Origin: Azadirachta indica
Lineage: Eukaryota > Streptophyta > Magnoliopsida > Sapindales > Meliaceae
Length of the DNA: 64,000 nt
Direction: 5' to 3'
Assembly: GCA_022749755.1 (NCBI GenBank)
Contig: CM040451.1
Coordinates: 8,693,871 to 8,757,870 of the forward strand
The position numbers and the translations under genes are program-made. The notes under the pieces were generated by a model, which was given only the letters and a program-made list of their open reading frames with translations, did not search any database and was not told the DNA's origin. Positions 36,101-49,916 of this stretch are shown one piece after another. Numbering within the stretch: position 1 is the stretch's first letter; each line of letters opens with the position of its first letter.

Positions 36101-39100
36101 ATAAGCTTAGGGTGATGCAATTTGCTAGAGGGTAGATACTTGCTGAATTAACTTTACAAATGGATGCAGGTTGTCATGTCTATAAGTCTTGGCATCTATT
36201 AGAGATGTGAAATTCGCATTTGCAACATTAGCTTAGGAATTCCTTTTCGTTTGGCCTTGTAACCTACTGTTATGGCCCAAATAATATTTAAAGATATATG
36301 AAAGTAAGGATGTTGCATGAAACGTTTTGTAGTCATTGAATTTATATGGCTTGGGAATGTATTCCATGTTGATGACATGGCAGATTGATGTTTGTTTCCT
36401 TTCTTTATCCTCATCTTTTTTTTTTTTTGGTTCAAATGTTTACAGTCACTGGCATTCCTAATTGTAGCTTCTTTTGTGATTGTTAATTATAATGCTAATG
36501 TGTTTTGGAAACATTGACACTGATATTGCAATTTCTTTATGGTTATATATTTCAACATTTGACATATTAACATGTTTCAATGCCAACTTTTATGTTTGCA
36601 GGTGATTTGCTAAAGCTCCTGGATGTGTCGTCTGAGGAGAGTGTCTTGCTAACTACATATGGCAAGTTGCAGCCACCCCTTGGGAAACATCGCCTGAAGG
36701 TAATCTTTTAGTACATTTCTGCAAATGCATTGCTGTCTTTGTCAGGATTTGCTTTTTTCCCTGTGTTTCTTGGTTGTCAGATTTGAGCATGACTGATGGT
36801 TGAAAAATTATTGTTTGTATGAATATTAATTGTTTTTCTATTTATTTTTTTACTCTTTTAAATATTTCAACACATAACCTAAATCTCTCCCCAACCCAGT
36901 GGGAATTGGGTTTGAACTCTAGACCTCTTTTACCACCCCAAGAGATTTTACAAGTTGAATCAATTAGCATCCACAAAACTGTAACCTTAGAGTTCTGTGG
37001 ATTAAATGATAAGAGTAAGCTGGTGCATATTCAGTGCTCTATACTGACTATTGCTTGAACATGGATTTTTTCAGATTGTAGAGTTCATTTCAGTGTTACT
37101 GACAGTTGGTAGTGAAGCAGCTGAAAAGGAACTAATTCGGCTTGGAGCAGTGAGACGGATATTGGACTTGTTCTTTGAGTAAGTTTAGAACCCCACTATG
37201 TAATTGAAGGTGATCAGATCCAGGGCTCATTGCTTGGTTTAATTGTGAGTGTAGGTACCCGTACAATAATTTTTTGCATCATCATGTAGAGAACATAATC
37301 TTATCATGTTTGGAGAGCAAAAATGTGCCTCTCATAGAGCACCTTCTTCGTGAGTGCAATCTTATTGGGAAAATACTTGAGGCAGAAAAGAACTTCACGT
37401 TGGCTGCTGATTCAAATAAGGTACTTGTCTAGTCATCTGTACAGTCACTATTATTTTATTTGTTTGGGTTTTTCTCTGTCTGCTTTTTGTTTTCCTTTTC
37501 CTTTTGTATGGTGTAATTGTTTCTGTTATGCTGCATACTTTGCATTTTGGACACTGATCAGAATTCACATGTCTTATTCCATGCTTCCTACAGCCAACAG
37601 TTCCTGCTGAGGGTAGATCATCACCAAGGATTGGAAATATTGGTCACTTAACACGTATATCTAACAAACTTGTTCAGCTTGGAAATAACAACTGTGAAAT
37701 TCAGGCATATTTGCAGGTTTATTACTGAATCTCCCATATTATGTTAATCAGTTACTTGAGGTCTCACAGTTGTTAAAGTGAAGAGTTGAGTTGTTGAGTT
37801 TGTTGTCCACATCTCCCCCTTATAAGTCTACTCTCTAAATGTAATCTTTCGCGTGTGTGTATTATATATATATTTATGGGTCTCTTGTGTAATATTCATA
37901 AAAGTAAAACCTTAAAAAGGTTCCCTACATTGGTTGATGTTTCTGAAAGTGATTTTTGTTTTCACAGGGGAACAGTGGATGGAATGATTGGCAAGTAAAT
38001 GTTCTATCAAAGCGCAATGCTCTGGAAAATGTATATGAATGGTCTTGTGGGTACGTTTTGTTTACTTGAAACAATATTTTTCTGTTTTTCTGGTATTAAT
38101 TTGCAATTGATGCTCATACTGTTATTTTTGTGCAGATAAAGATTTAAAATTCTTTTATTCCAGTATCTGTCTGCTTAAACATCTAAAGCTGAAGTAAATA
38201 TACCTGTTTAAAGTATAGTTATGCTTTGAATTTTTGGGATTATTTCAACATTGCATTTGTGAAATGATTGCTGCCTTTGAAGTAGTTTCCATGTTCCGTG
38301 TATCACTAAGCCAATCTAAACATGATTGGATATATGTATTGAATTTTCTGTTTTATTTTGTGTGATTAATCAGAAATCATATGATGCTCGTTCATATTAA
38401 TTAATATTAGGGTGGCATAGAGATGAGCTACAATGCTATTGTGTTTTGGACTTTTGGTGAGGCTTTATCACATTGCTTGTTGTGGACTTAGGTTCTTAAT
38501 ATTTAAACTCTGTTTTTGGATGTGCTGTTGACTTGATGGTTCATAATACTTTGGCATTGTCATGAATTATTTTGATTATGTGATCCTCATAAATGGAAAA
38601 AGTAATTGAGAGTAGATAAAAAAAAATATGGACTATTTTAATGTGTGTCATTAACTTTGTTTGGTAGAGTCACAGTACAAGGATTTAGGACCTCTGTGCA
38701 TCCTGGGCGTGTTTTGCTTGGTGAAGAATGATTATTTTTGGGCTTTATATCTGTTTTTATAGAACTGTCAAATTCTTATATTTGTGAATGATGTTATGCA
38801 TTTACTTGCTATTATCCCATTTGACCCCATAGATTTTTTAAATTGCTTTTGACATTTTTATTTAGTGTAGTAAATGTGACCTCAGTTCGTCTGTTCGCAT
38901 AAGCATGGCTTTTCTGTTTTAACAGGAGGCCAACAGCTTTTCATGACCGGGGTAGAGATAGCGATGATGATGATTACCAAAATAGAGATTATGATGTTGC
39001 AGCCCTGGCAAATAACTTGAGTCAGGCATTTCGCTATGGCATTTACAGCAACGATGACGTTGATGAGGTGCTTTATTGAACATTATTAAGTAGCTCAATT

Positions 39101-41594
39101 GGATTGCTTTCTTAACCTTTGCATACTTTTCAAAGAAATATTGATTAATCTTGTTGAATGACGAACAAATAAGCATGATAAGAAGCGGAAATATAGATAT
39201 GGAGAAGAAGATTTGTCCATGAAACCCTCCAGCTGAATATGTAGTAACAGTGATAGGATGCCCGTGCATATGACATTTGACTGTCATGCAATGAATGTTC
39301 ATGCAGATCCTTGTCTAGGCTAGGGGTTGATCCTTGAATTAGCTGGCCATGAAAAAACAAAGAAAAGGTAAGAGGCGAACTTGACATGATTAGAGAGTGG
39401 ATGAAGAATTCTAGAATGTGAGTATTTTCTCTGCAGTTAGAAAGGACTTTTATTTGGCTCTTGTCGATAAGGAGATCTGCCTTCGTTTAGAATAGCTTTG
39501 GGATTCTACTTTTCAGGATTAATAATGTGTCAACATCTTTCTATGCCAAAAAAATTAATATAAAATTATGCAAGAGCCATTGCTGAAGGACTGAGCTAGC
39601 CTTTTCTATCTTAGAGATGCTTACATCATACCAAGTAAGCCATTTTGCTTGGAGTTACATAAGTATGATGGGGATTTGTGACATAAATATTTGCACAGGC
39701 ACTGAAGTTAATTCATTTAAGAGCAAAAACATTATATATGTATATATTTGTCTCTGCTGAGATGGTTAGTGGGTGCTTGGTGCTTTTGCTTAAGCCTGTT
39801 TTTGCTCGGTAGTTTTAGAGATTTGTGAAATGCTGATTGGTATTTCTAGACTAATATTATTCTCAGCAGTTCTAACTAATTGTTCATGGTTTTCAGACAC
39901 ACGGCTCACTTGAACGAGATGATGAGGTATGCCATGCGCTAATATTAACATTAATGCTATCACTGCTAATATTATCTCTGGCTTCATTAGCATATATTTT
40001 GTCTATTCTATATATTCTTAAAATCAATGTTCTTCTTTTTGTTTCTCTGAGTGATTAAATTGGAAATATCGGTGTCATCCTCATTTAATGTTTGAAACAT
40101 GTAAAAATAGTTTCGATCATTTAATGCAAGGACGTATCTGAATGATTCATGCATGCCTGACTCATCTGAGATATATTTGCCCATCAGCGTCATTTGATTA
40201 TATTCTAGATATACAAGAAATATATATTTATGTATTACATTAATGGATTAGAGTAAGGTGTTGTGAAAGAAAAAAAAAAAAAGAGTTTTCTGAAACTGCC
40301 CTTATGATGTCTTGCTCATAAATACGCAATTTCTGCTGTGATGCTGATCTTTCTTTTTGCTTCTTCTCCCTACTTGATTATTTTGTGAGAAATGGAATCT
40401 TTTACAAGTATGAGAAGTTTCTAATGGAGATAATGGGCAGGATGTCTACTTTGACGATGAATCTGCTGAGGTTGTTATTTCTTCTCTGCGTCTGGGAGAT
40501 GACCAAGAAAGGTAGGTGGAAACCTTTATCTGATCTTTCTTTCTTTTTTATTAGTATTCCAGCAAGGGTGAAGCCAAAAGATTTATTCTGAACTTAATCC
40601 AACTAATATGCAGACTTTTATTAGACCTAAAAGCTTCATATTCCAAATTGCTCTCTTTGCAAGTGACAAAGTGTTTAACAAACAGAGATGGTTTCTATGC
40701 TTCAAGACATGACTTCAATTAATAATTTACGGTGAATAGGTTAAAAATAATTAGAAAAAAGATGTTATTTTTGAATGTTTCCAGTCCTATAAATCCCTCT
40801 TTGTGGAGCTAGTTACTGAAAGTTTTTTCTTCTGCATTTGCAGTGGCTCTCTTTTTACAAATTCCAACTGGTTTGCTTTTGAGGATGACAGAGTTTCCAA
40901 CGAGCGTGCAGCTGGATCACTTGCATCTCCATCTCCTAATACTGCGGAGACTGGTGCTACTAATAGTGGAGCTGATGATGATCAGGTTATTGTCAGTGAA
41001 AATGATGACTTGGATGACACTGCAACATCTGCTGCTGCAGTACCGGAAAAGAAGTTGGAAGATACTGATGTTGGCAATCTCCCTAAAGATTCTGAAGAAA
41101 CTGAATCTAGTGACACTGAGAAACATCCAGCTCAGGTTGAATTGCGGGAGATCCCAGATTCCAGTAACCCACCTGCTGCTGCTGATGAACCTGTTGGTAT
41201 GCCTAATGGTGAATTGCAAGATCAGGGTGGCAATTCTGACCCAGTTGCTCCCGAGCCCAAGCCTTCTCCCTCATCCTCTGACACTACAAATGCAAACATA
41301 ACTGCAACTGACGAACCATCACAATTGATAGATGAAAAACCCAGTTCTAATCCTGCTGAGCCGTCACAAGCAGGCAATGGGAATCCAAGTCCAGACCCTA
41401 CTCCTACTGAGGCAGTGAAAACAGCCACAGAAACAGAAGGCACTCCCGTGGTAACCAAGGATGACAAAGATGTGGTCATGGAAGAAGGCACTCCTGAGGT
41501 AACTAAGGATGACAAAGATGTGGTCATGGAAGAAGGCACTCCTGAGGTAACTAAGGAAGACAAAGATGTGGTCAAGGAAGCAGCAGGAAACTGA
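30119..41594 (+). CDS. SIT4 phosphatase-associated (SAPS) family protein
   Basis: Nineteen exons in continuous phase encode 825 residues: 30119-30157, 31667-31770, 33074-33160, 33259-33334, 33427-33501, 33630-33683, 34619-34678, 34814-34930, 35375-35469, 35579-35781, 36602-36699, 37075-37178, 37255-37420, 37594-37716, 37968-38050, 38926-39067, 39897-39926, 40441-40511, 40844-41594. The start MFWRMAGLSTASPVETILDK and the LDEDDIIQECKALNGRLI block mark the SAPS family, regulatory subunits of SIT4/PP6-type phosphatases. The helical SAPS domain runs to about residue 540 (LLAGYFSKVVICLLLRK, EVLVRLIGADEHMY, HVENIILSCLE, LGNNNCEIQAYLQGNSGWNDW). The remainder is acidic and Ser/Pro-rich, with WFAFEDDRV near 590 and three exact-length 16-residue repeats at the end. 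The leader is spliced close to the start: exon 1 codes only 13 residues and intron 1 is 1.5 kb. The reading frame is intact throughout, so the gene looks functional. Confidence 0.95.
34189..34335. repeat. ~65-bp threefold repeat in SAPS intron 6
   Basis: ACCTTAGAATACATTACTTG starts at 34189 and 34256, and a shortened third copy starts at 34320. TTCCCTTAACA and AGAGAGG/AGAAAGG follow in the first two. Intronic. Confidence 0.85.
41436..41579 (+). repeat. Three 48-bp in-frame tandem repeats at the SAPS C-terminus
   Basis: Units begin GAAGGCACTCC at 41436, 41484 and 41532 and encode the 16-residue unit EGTPxVTKxDKDVVxE. Very few differences between copies suggest recent amplification in coding sequence. 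Confidence 0.97.
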
Positions 41595-42932
41595 TGTAAA
41601 TTCTCCAGAATTGGTTTACTTGGGCTAACGAAACTCAGACTTCACAAAATATCAATCAGGGGTTCGCGGATGAAATCAAAAGGCTCTGGGTTGACTTGGT
41701 GACTCTACTACAATTAGAGGCTTCTGTACATGTACCTTGGCGCATCTTTGTTGGAAGTAAAAAAGCTTGATTGATGATTCTTTTTTCCCCAAGGGGAAAT
41801 TTTGAGTGTCTACTGTGTCAGCCAGCCAACCAACCTTGTAAGGAAAAAAGGGTAAGGGAAGAGCAAGTTCTGATTTGCAAACATTTTCTAGCAAGTATCA
41901 CCAACATTTAATCAATTTATTTAGCTGCTGCTGCTGCTGCATCTATGCTTTCTCTCTTTAGTTAGGTGATTAAGAAAAAAGGAATTGTCACGCACGTGGA
42001 TTTTCAACACAATAATCTGTTTATATCCTTATGATTCTTCTCATCCATAAAATGTCCAAAAGTTTAGTATAGGGAATGAATGATCGGAAATGTCGTTTTA
42101 AATATATATTTTATCATAGAATTCGCTACTTATTGTTTTTCATTAATGTTTAAAATGATTTTGCATGTCATGAAATATGTTCTTACCATGGTTGTTGGAA
42201 ACAACATCAGCCAGTTTACTTACATCATCCGAACATTGGAATTAGAGTAAATTCAGTTGCTTTAGTATTGCAAAATAGTTTATGGCTGATGTGATTAAAT
42301 TTAGTAAAGTCAAATGAAAGTGAATGTTTTTTTTTTAAATATAAAATTAATGGGATAATATTTTCTACTTAAGATAACATTTTGAATTTTGTGTTTAACG
42401 TAGTTTAATAGCAGGGTTATAAGACAATCCATGCAGTAGTGCTAGTATCTTCACACCAAAATTTTGCTAGACGTAATGAGAGGGCCCAGAAGAAGCTTTT
42501 TAAACACCATTGCCATTATTATTGCCCAAGATGACCAACACTTTGAACGATTATCCAATGCCCAGCTCTAATATTTTGGAAAATAATAATGTGGAAATCA
42601 GCTCAACACCACTAAAATCTGCCCTATAATCAAACGTTTTCATTTTTTTTTTTTTAATTTTGTTCTTTCGATCACTTCAACATATTGATGAAATCTGCTT
42701 ATGCTCTAGCATCGTTGCCCTTTTTCTTCAAGTCCAGGTGGAGAAGACAAAATACGAAATGGGAGAGAAAAAAAAAAAAAGTACGTGATAGAATGCTCAG
42801 AAAATAGGAGATACAAGGGCTATACTGAATAATTTGGACAAAATTGAAGACAAACAAACGTGCTATTTCTTTTGGTTGATTTCTTAACTCAATAGTCAAA
42901 ATTGGCGATCAGAAAATGTTTGCAACCCCATC
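41595..42932. other. Convergent intergenic region between SAPS and YAO
   Basis: The SAPS 3' UTR (to about 41950, including a short GCTGCTGCTGCTGCTGC run at ~41925) is followed by AT-rich DNA. The YAO 3' UTR occupies the right edge. Nothing else is visible. Confidence 0.5.
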
Positions 42933-45900
42933 TTATGAGAGCTTAAGGGGATGAACTGCAACACCATTCCGAGCAGCAGGAAGACGTCCCCATCTTCCAA
43001 GACGTGGTTCCTGTTGCAGAAGTTCATTAAAGAATTAGACCTGAACGACTGAAATGCAGTTGAAACTATGCTTATAAATAAGAAGCCAACACAAAATATA
43101 ACTCAATTAAACATAACACTTAGATTATACTCTTTTTTCCACCACATATTGTTGGCAAGTTATTGCACGCTGGATGCTAAACTTAAAAGAAAGTGCAAAG
43201 AGAGAGATTATTAGTGTATTAGGATTGTTATGGGGGATAAACATGTCACCTGCCCTACTCCAGCAACGAGGAAGCGTCCAGAGTTTGCAAAAGCCAGGGA
43301 ATTCACAAACCCAACCTGTGTTAATACACAAGATTTTTGGTAAGCAATGAAGAAGAGTTGCAATGGATTTAAAGCTTAATATCACATAAAATGATCCATC
43401 ATCACTAACATCACAAAATACCATATACAAGCAGAACAAAACAGAGAACAACAGCAGTGGAAAGTAGGCAATCAAAAGTAACCAAGTTCAGGGCTAAATT
43501 CTAGCTAATTCATATCAGAAAACAGGGAAAACCCCACATAGCAAGGACTAGCAAGCAACAGATACTGCACTGAAGTATAATTCCCGCAAGAGCCTAGTTG
43601 TTTGAACTTCAAAACTAAAATCACATCATAGATGACAAAAGGAAAACAAATTGCAACGGAATCTATCAGACCGGTGGTCATTATCATCAGACCTTCTATT
43701 TCACTCTTGTTCCGTACAAAATTTATGATAGATTGCAGAAAGTTAATTGCTAGCTCCTATGAACAGTCACTATAAGAACAGTATTTTATAAACAAAATAG
43801 CTTGTTTTATTTAATCGACTCCTTCGGAACTGTTTTGGAGCTGGGATAATTACCAAATATGCAGCCAAGCTAAGCCTGATAACCTTCTGCTTGGCTCAGC
43901 TGTGCTTGTGGCAAGAAAGTATGAAGTTTGATGAAACCTAATGGCCCCTAAGTAGCATATGACTTGTGTATTAAGAGCAAATTGAGTATTCTTACTCCCA
44001 GTGACATTCACAGTCCAAAGGCACTTTTACTTTAATTAACCAAATTTATCAAGCTATTCTGCTAAGGCTGATTTCAGCCTCTATAATCAATTTCCAAATT
44101 TATATCAGCAATTTGATTTGGTAAATTGAGTCTTTGCTTTTTCGATTCAATTATGAATTTAACCATGAAAATCCTTCTAAACAACCAATTTATATGAGTA
44201 GACCATAATCTATATAAATGAAACCACTAAAATTCACTATATCATAATATAGCACGCACAACTACTAAACTTTTTTCAAACTTCTATTTTTTATCAATAT
44301 TTTCCCTTTTGTAGACCATAATTCCATCTACGAGGAAAAACCCAAGAAAATTCCAAATGCCATGAAGGGGATCCTTTCAAGTGACCATCAGGCTACCAAG
44401 CCTAAGAAACATCACAGTGAATAAGTAAAAGCACAACCAATGTTAATAATTTTGATCTGGGATACTTAAATTAAAGCATTCCCACAAAAAAATCATTTCA
44501 TGTTACAGGGTGCACCTACTAGCATAAAGGCCATATATTAAAATTTCATTCAGTGCCAGAGATATGATAATTGCTAAAGAATATCAAACCAAACCTCTTG
44601 AATATTCGTTATTAAGAAAAGACAGTAAAAGTTCACTACATATGTTGTGAACTTACCAATGGAAGGTCATACAGTGGTCGAATGTCTTTGGTTTCACTTT
44701 CAATAGCCCATAGGCGGACAGCACCATTACCAGCTCCTGATGCAGTAAGATCACTGCCTCTACATACATTGACTGAACTGACCCAGGAATATGCTGATGA
44801 GGAATTATAACTCCCAGGATTATGATCACCGTTCTCTGCAAGGATGAAAGAGAGAATCTCATCAGAACACATTTTTTTCTAATTTTATCTTATTTTTACT
44901 CCCACAAGAAACAGAGTACCAATCAACCAGAAATACAAATTAAATTCAAATACAAAGGTATCTTTTCCTGTTTTCATCCCTCTCCCTGCTAGTGAGACAA
45001 ATTGTATAATGATTTGCCAATGGCAACTAGAAGAACCGAATAACAATGCAAGGTTACAACAATAACAAATCAAGGACACAGAAATCTCTCTCACTGCAAA
45101 ATCTTTTTCTATTTTCATGAAGATCTGTACGACAGTTTTTCTAATGAAAATCTGGCATACCATACCACACTTCAGGATGGAAAGAACATTTGCAATAGTT
45201 TCTGAATTGTGCAGAAATGAGTAAGAAAGTGCACATTAATTTTGTAGCCATGTTTAGCACAGATATACAAATTTTGTATGCATAATTTACATCATCGCAA
45301 GCTTCATAGTTGTTTTACTTTCTATGGTCCTATTACTATCAAAGAAAAACATCATTAAAATTTTGCATATATATTTACTGCTACTAATGCACAAACTTCC
45401 ATATGTGCACTTGCCCTTGAACCAACATCATTTAAGGTTTTCTGGCTAGAACCAGATTGTGGTATTGCAGATTTACCTAAATGTCCATTGGGGATATGTT
45501 CATTGTCTTTTTGATCAAAATTATTAGAGCCCGCCAGTAAAAGATGAGCATTCTTCACAATGAACACTGGCTTCTTACGCATAACGCTCCAAAGCCCAAC
45601 ACTTCCATCATCCGAGCCAGACAAGAATTCGTCATTACTGATAAAACAACAACATTCCAGAGATGAAGCAGGAGCACGGAATACTAACCGTGACTCCTCA
45701 GGGACCTATTTAGCAAGAAAAATAAGGAGGTATCGTGATCAAAACATACAACAAAAGGATACATCTGAGAGAAAAAGACATTAAAAAGGCCTTTGAAGTA
45801 TGCTTAATGAATTAAGCTCAGGAGAAGACACAACCCAATGTTACACAACAATTACAACACTGAGTAAATAAGACACGAACAGCTTATGCTACATGATCTT

Positions 45901-47660
45901 TAAATTGGATAAAGTAAAACGTTAATTTACCAGTCGCAACAGAGTTCCTTAAGAAAAGTGTTGCTTACCTTCCACAATTGCATACTCCTATCACGTCCAA
46001 CAGTCAACACCCGTTCTTTGCGTAGGCAATCAATAGTCAGCACTTCACTTTGGTGACCAAATAATGTAGTTATGTAAGCTCTGTCTTCAGCATTCCATAT
46101 CTTGACTGTTCGATCAAATGAGCCAGAAAAAAGTTCTGAAGTTCCTTGCCTAAAAGTTAAACATGATACAGGCCCTAAGTGACCAGGAAACGCCTGTAAA
46201 ACATAATTTAAAGATAAGAAAGTGCAAGAGAAGTGAGAACAGGAGCTTTAATGAATTAAGGGAAGACACTTAAGACAATTAAAAGAAAGCATTACATCAG
46301 ATTACACGTGACAGAGATTAAGTTGTAGTAAGAGACTATAAGACAACTCTACCTAAGGCCACGGAGGTGGCCATATTTTAAGGACATTCCAGCAAATACT
46401 GGAACATTGACATACAGCTAAATTAACGGCTCATTTTTTAATTTTGTCAAAGATGTCAGAAAGCAGATACGGGGCCCCAGCTAATGCACCAGCTTGTCTG
46501 CTAAGACCAATAAAATGTCCATGAAGTCTCCAAGCTGGATACAATTAGTTATTATTGTGTGAACCGATAACTCAAAACTATTACATATCACCTAGCATAT
46601 TCCCCAGAATAAAAAAGCAAATTCACCTGTATATGCTCCCGTGTACGAGTGTCCCACAAATGAATATGACGATCTAGACCACCACTTGCCAAATACCGAC
46701 CATCAGAGCTAACAGCCAATGCTAAAACATGTTTGCTGTGCTTTATAGCCCGACCCTGTGGATCTTTGGCTCCATGAGACTTCAGCACTTCATCGCTAGG
46801 CCATACATATTTTACTCCTTTCCCACTATCAACATCCCAACGCAAAATGCTGCCATCTTTGGAAGCCGAAAAGCCCTCCGAGTCATCGTCAGATAGAGCT
46901 ACAGCAGTAACAGATTGCCGGTGCTTGACTAAGACCCGGAACTCATCACCAGCTTCGGGTTTTTGAACCCTGAATTGTGTGCATTAAACAACATAAGCTC
47001 ACTAAACGTAGTATGCATCAGACCATATTTAAGATTATCGATGGAAATAAGATGCTGCAAAGACCGTGAATTTGAATCAAAACTAATCAATGGTATAAAG
47101 TATCCAATGATCCAACTTTCAAATCTACAACTCCAAAATCCAAAAAATCCAATCATATAATTGTAAGCTAACCTAAAGTTGATAAAAAGCTTAGCATTTC
47201 TAGAAACCCCAAAAAAAAAAAATTAAAACAATTATTATTACCTAGAAGCAATCACTCTCCTAACTCTGCCACTCTCCTCCAACTGCTCCTGCTGCAAAAT
47301 CTTCGCCACAAGCGAATCCCTTTCCCCTTCTTTCTCCCCCTCTTCCCTTCCCTCCTCTTCCTCTTCTTCTTCCTCCTTTTCCCTCCTCGCAATTTCTCTT
47401 ATTTTCTCCAAATACGCCGTCGCAACCCTTTTTCTCTTCTCATCCGCAGTCTCCTCCTCCTCGTCCTCGCTGGCGTCCGACCCACCTCCCTGAACTTCGT
47501 TCTCATGGTCTTCTGAATCTGCGGACTCAATATCATCGTCATTGTAGTCAATTTTTCTTCTCTTCTTTGGTTCGTCATCAAAAAATGGATCTTGGTTTAT
47601 AGAGAATTTGCCCTTACTCTTTCCCTTTGGGGCTGAGCCCTTTTTGCTTTTGTACTTCAT
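42933..47660 (-). CDS. YAO: WD40 protein YAOZHE / U3 snoRNP 55K (Rrp9) homologue
   Basis: Seven exons (47660-47242, 46969-46627, 46193-45969, 45705-45477, 44835-44657, 43315-43250, 43010-42933) encode 512 residues. The N-terminus is basic, with clusters like PKKRRK that look nuclear/nucleolar, then very acidic (Glu runs at ~80-115). From about 145 it becomes a WD40 propeller: [116 protein letters not shown]. The C-terminus [22 protein letters not shown] is characteristic of the Rrp9/U3-55K family. In Arabidopsis YAO is nucleolar, associates with U3 snoRNA and is needed for early 35S pre-rRNA processing and embryo/gametophyte development. The exon 4/5 junction splits a Glu codon (G|AG); reading through the donor at 45476 would end the protein about 40 codons on. 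Confidence 0.94.
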
Positions 47661-49916
47661 GATTCAAACCCTGTGATAACAGATATACTCGTGATTGTAG
47701 TTATATGTACGTATGAAATGAAAGTACGGAGAAAAACGGAGCGTGTTGTAGCTGTAACTCGAAAGAAAATTAGGGCTTAAGTTTAGGGGTTTTAACCAAA
47801 AGGGGAAAACAGGGTTTAAGCGGCAACTGAAGAAGAGTGAAGAGTTTAGTTAGGGTCCATTTATCTTCGGGTCATGGGTTTTCGGATCCAAACAAATTGT
47901 TTTAGTCTAGTCCCTAAACGTTTGAAAAAAAAGAAATTAGGACATACGTTTGTAATATTAACAAATTAGTCCCTTAGTTGTTCCCGAAGTGACTTTAGTT
48001 GCTTTTAATTTCGTAAAAAGGTTCCTTCCAAAGACCAAAATGTTAGAAGTGAACAAACTATAACTTAATTTGTTGTTATACTAGTAATCCTCCATTCTTC
48101 AAAATTTCGTATACAAACTAACATAATAAAATTTAAAAAATATTATGTATGAGATGATGTAAATGAGTTTTAGGCCGTCAAGTTTTTTTGTTCTTTATAT
48201 ATTAATTTAATCATATAATAAATTTTTTAAATTTAAATTCTTAAGTGAGTTCAACCAAGATCATTATCTTCATTTGAGCCTACTTTTCTTATCTTTCAAA
48301 CCACAATCTATAATTTATTCATCAAAAAATGGTTAAATCCACTTGTACATTTTATATATTATTTGAATGAAATGATGTAGTTTTGATTCAGACTCTAATT
48401 TATTCTCAAGACTAATTTTCAAGAATTAACATATGTGAATAAAAAAATATTTGGAGCAACCCTTTAAATTTTTTTACCTTTGTAGTGCCTTTTGAGTGTC
48501 AAAATTGACTAAATAAATAAATAAAATTAAATACATGTTTCTCTTTTGGTATAACTAAAAAAATAATAAATGTGTTGGTATTAATAATTTTATCCAACTG
48601 ATAAAATTGTTAGGAGTCGTATATCACAAAAGTCTACAAGCTCCAATTTTATTATAACATTTCTCTCTTGAAGTTTTGAATTATATTATTTGGATAAAAT
48701 TATAAAGAATGTATCACTTACCTCCTTATTAGTTATATTTGATCATTAGTTGACTATTAAGCGTAAGGGTAAATACGTAAAATATTATTATTTGATATTT
48801 ATTATTTTGTTTGAAGAAGAAAATTTTATTTTTCTAATTTCTTACACAATCAATAAAAGAGAAGTTGAAAAAAACTTTATTTCTTTATTTATTTATATAT
48901 ATATATATTTATGAGTATTCATTTGGAGAATATTTATTGAAAAAAATTGTTTCAAATTAAGTTTTCAATTTTTCTATCTTCTTATAGTTATTTTCTTTAC
49001 TTTGTACACTTAAATTAACTAAGACATACAACAAGATAAAAATAGGTATTGAGAAATTTTTTTTAATAAAAAATAAATCATTAAAGGCATTTAAGTAAAT
49101 TTAACATTGAAAGTTAGTTGACTAACACTTTAAGTTATATGATACAATCTCATTGAAGTGATACAAAGCCAAACTTTTGGGGAGGAATGTCATATCCCCT
49201 AAAAGTTATAAGAAATAAGTTTAGATTGTTAATTTCTTATTTTTCAACATTAATTTAATTTTAGTAAAAATAGCATTACAACTTGATTCTAGACTTTATT
49301 GCAACTTTACATGTGTACCATTGCCTCCCAAAAATTTTATGTTTTCGAACTAAAATCATAATAAATTTTAATTTTAAACAAAAATTCATACTCGTATATC
49401 ATCTCTCAATGCCATGTAATCCCATAGAAAAATCATACAAAATTGTCCAGAATAGATGCTTCATGTACAAAGCCTAGGGCGTCACGTTAAACAATAAATG
49501 AATAAACAAATGAAAAGAATGTAAAAGAAGCAAAACAATTTTATCTCCAATTTCTTTGGTACACATGAAATCTTCAATCGGTGTAAGATTAACATTGTAT
49601 GCCTGCAACATTCATTAATATATCACCCTCTCTCCAGCTATCCATCCAAAAATATGCACACATTTAACAATAGTTTCAACATTTTTTAACCCCAACCCTC
49701 ATTCAACGGTGAAAAAATACCACAATCTCGCGAATTTTCTAAATTAGGGAACAAATAATTCTTTATATGGGAATGATTAGTTTAATCACGTTCTAAGAAA
49801 GTCGGTACTTATGGGAATGATTATTAGTTCAATCATGCTCAGAATGAAGGGTGTAGCCTGGCTTTTCTGGTTACCCGTGTCATGAACTATATATTGTGCA
49901 GCCAAGAGTGTATGTG
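47661..49916. other. Intergenic region between YAO promoter and CPSF30 3' end
   Basis: 47661 to about 47900 holds the YAO leader and promoter. The AT-rich middle (48000-49450) has no coding potential and only short AT simple repeats (near 48890-48910). Roughly 49500-49916 is the probable CPSF30-L 3' UTR. Confidence 0.5.

Noticed and set aside
36901..36960. GGGTTTGAACTCTAGACCTC segment in SAPS intron 11 as a tRNA gene
   Set aside because: Only a B-box-like word is present; no A-box or cloverleaf arms. At best a SINE or LTR scrap.
41222..41575. Minus-strand frame with SLSSLVTSGVPSSMTT repeats
   Set aside because: Antisense shadow of the SAPS C-terminal 48-bp repeats.
45355..45476. Continuation of YAO exon 4 ([13 protein letters not shown]...)
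   Set aside because: A GTAAAT donor at 45476 joins in exact phase to the next WD40 exon, so this is intron in the main transcript.
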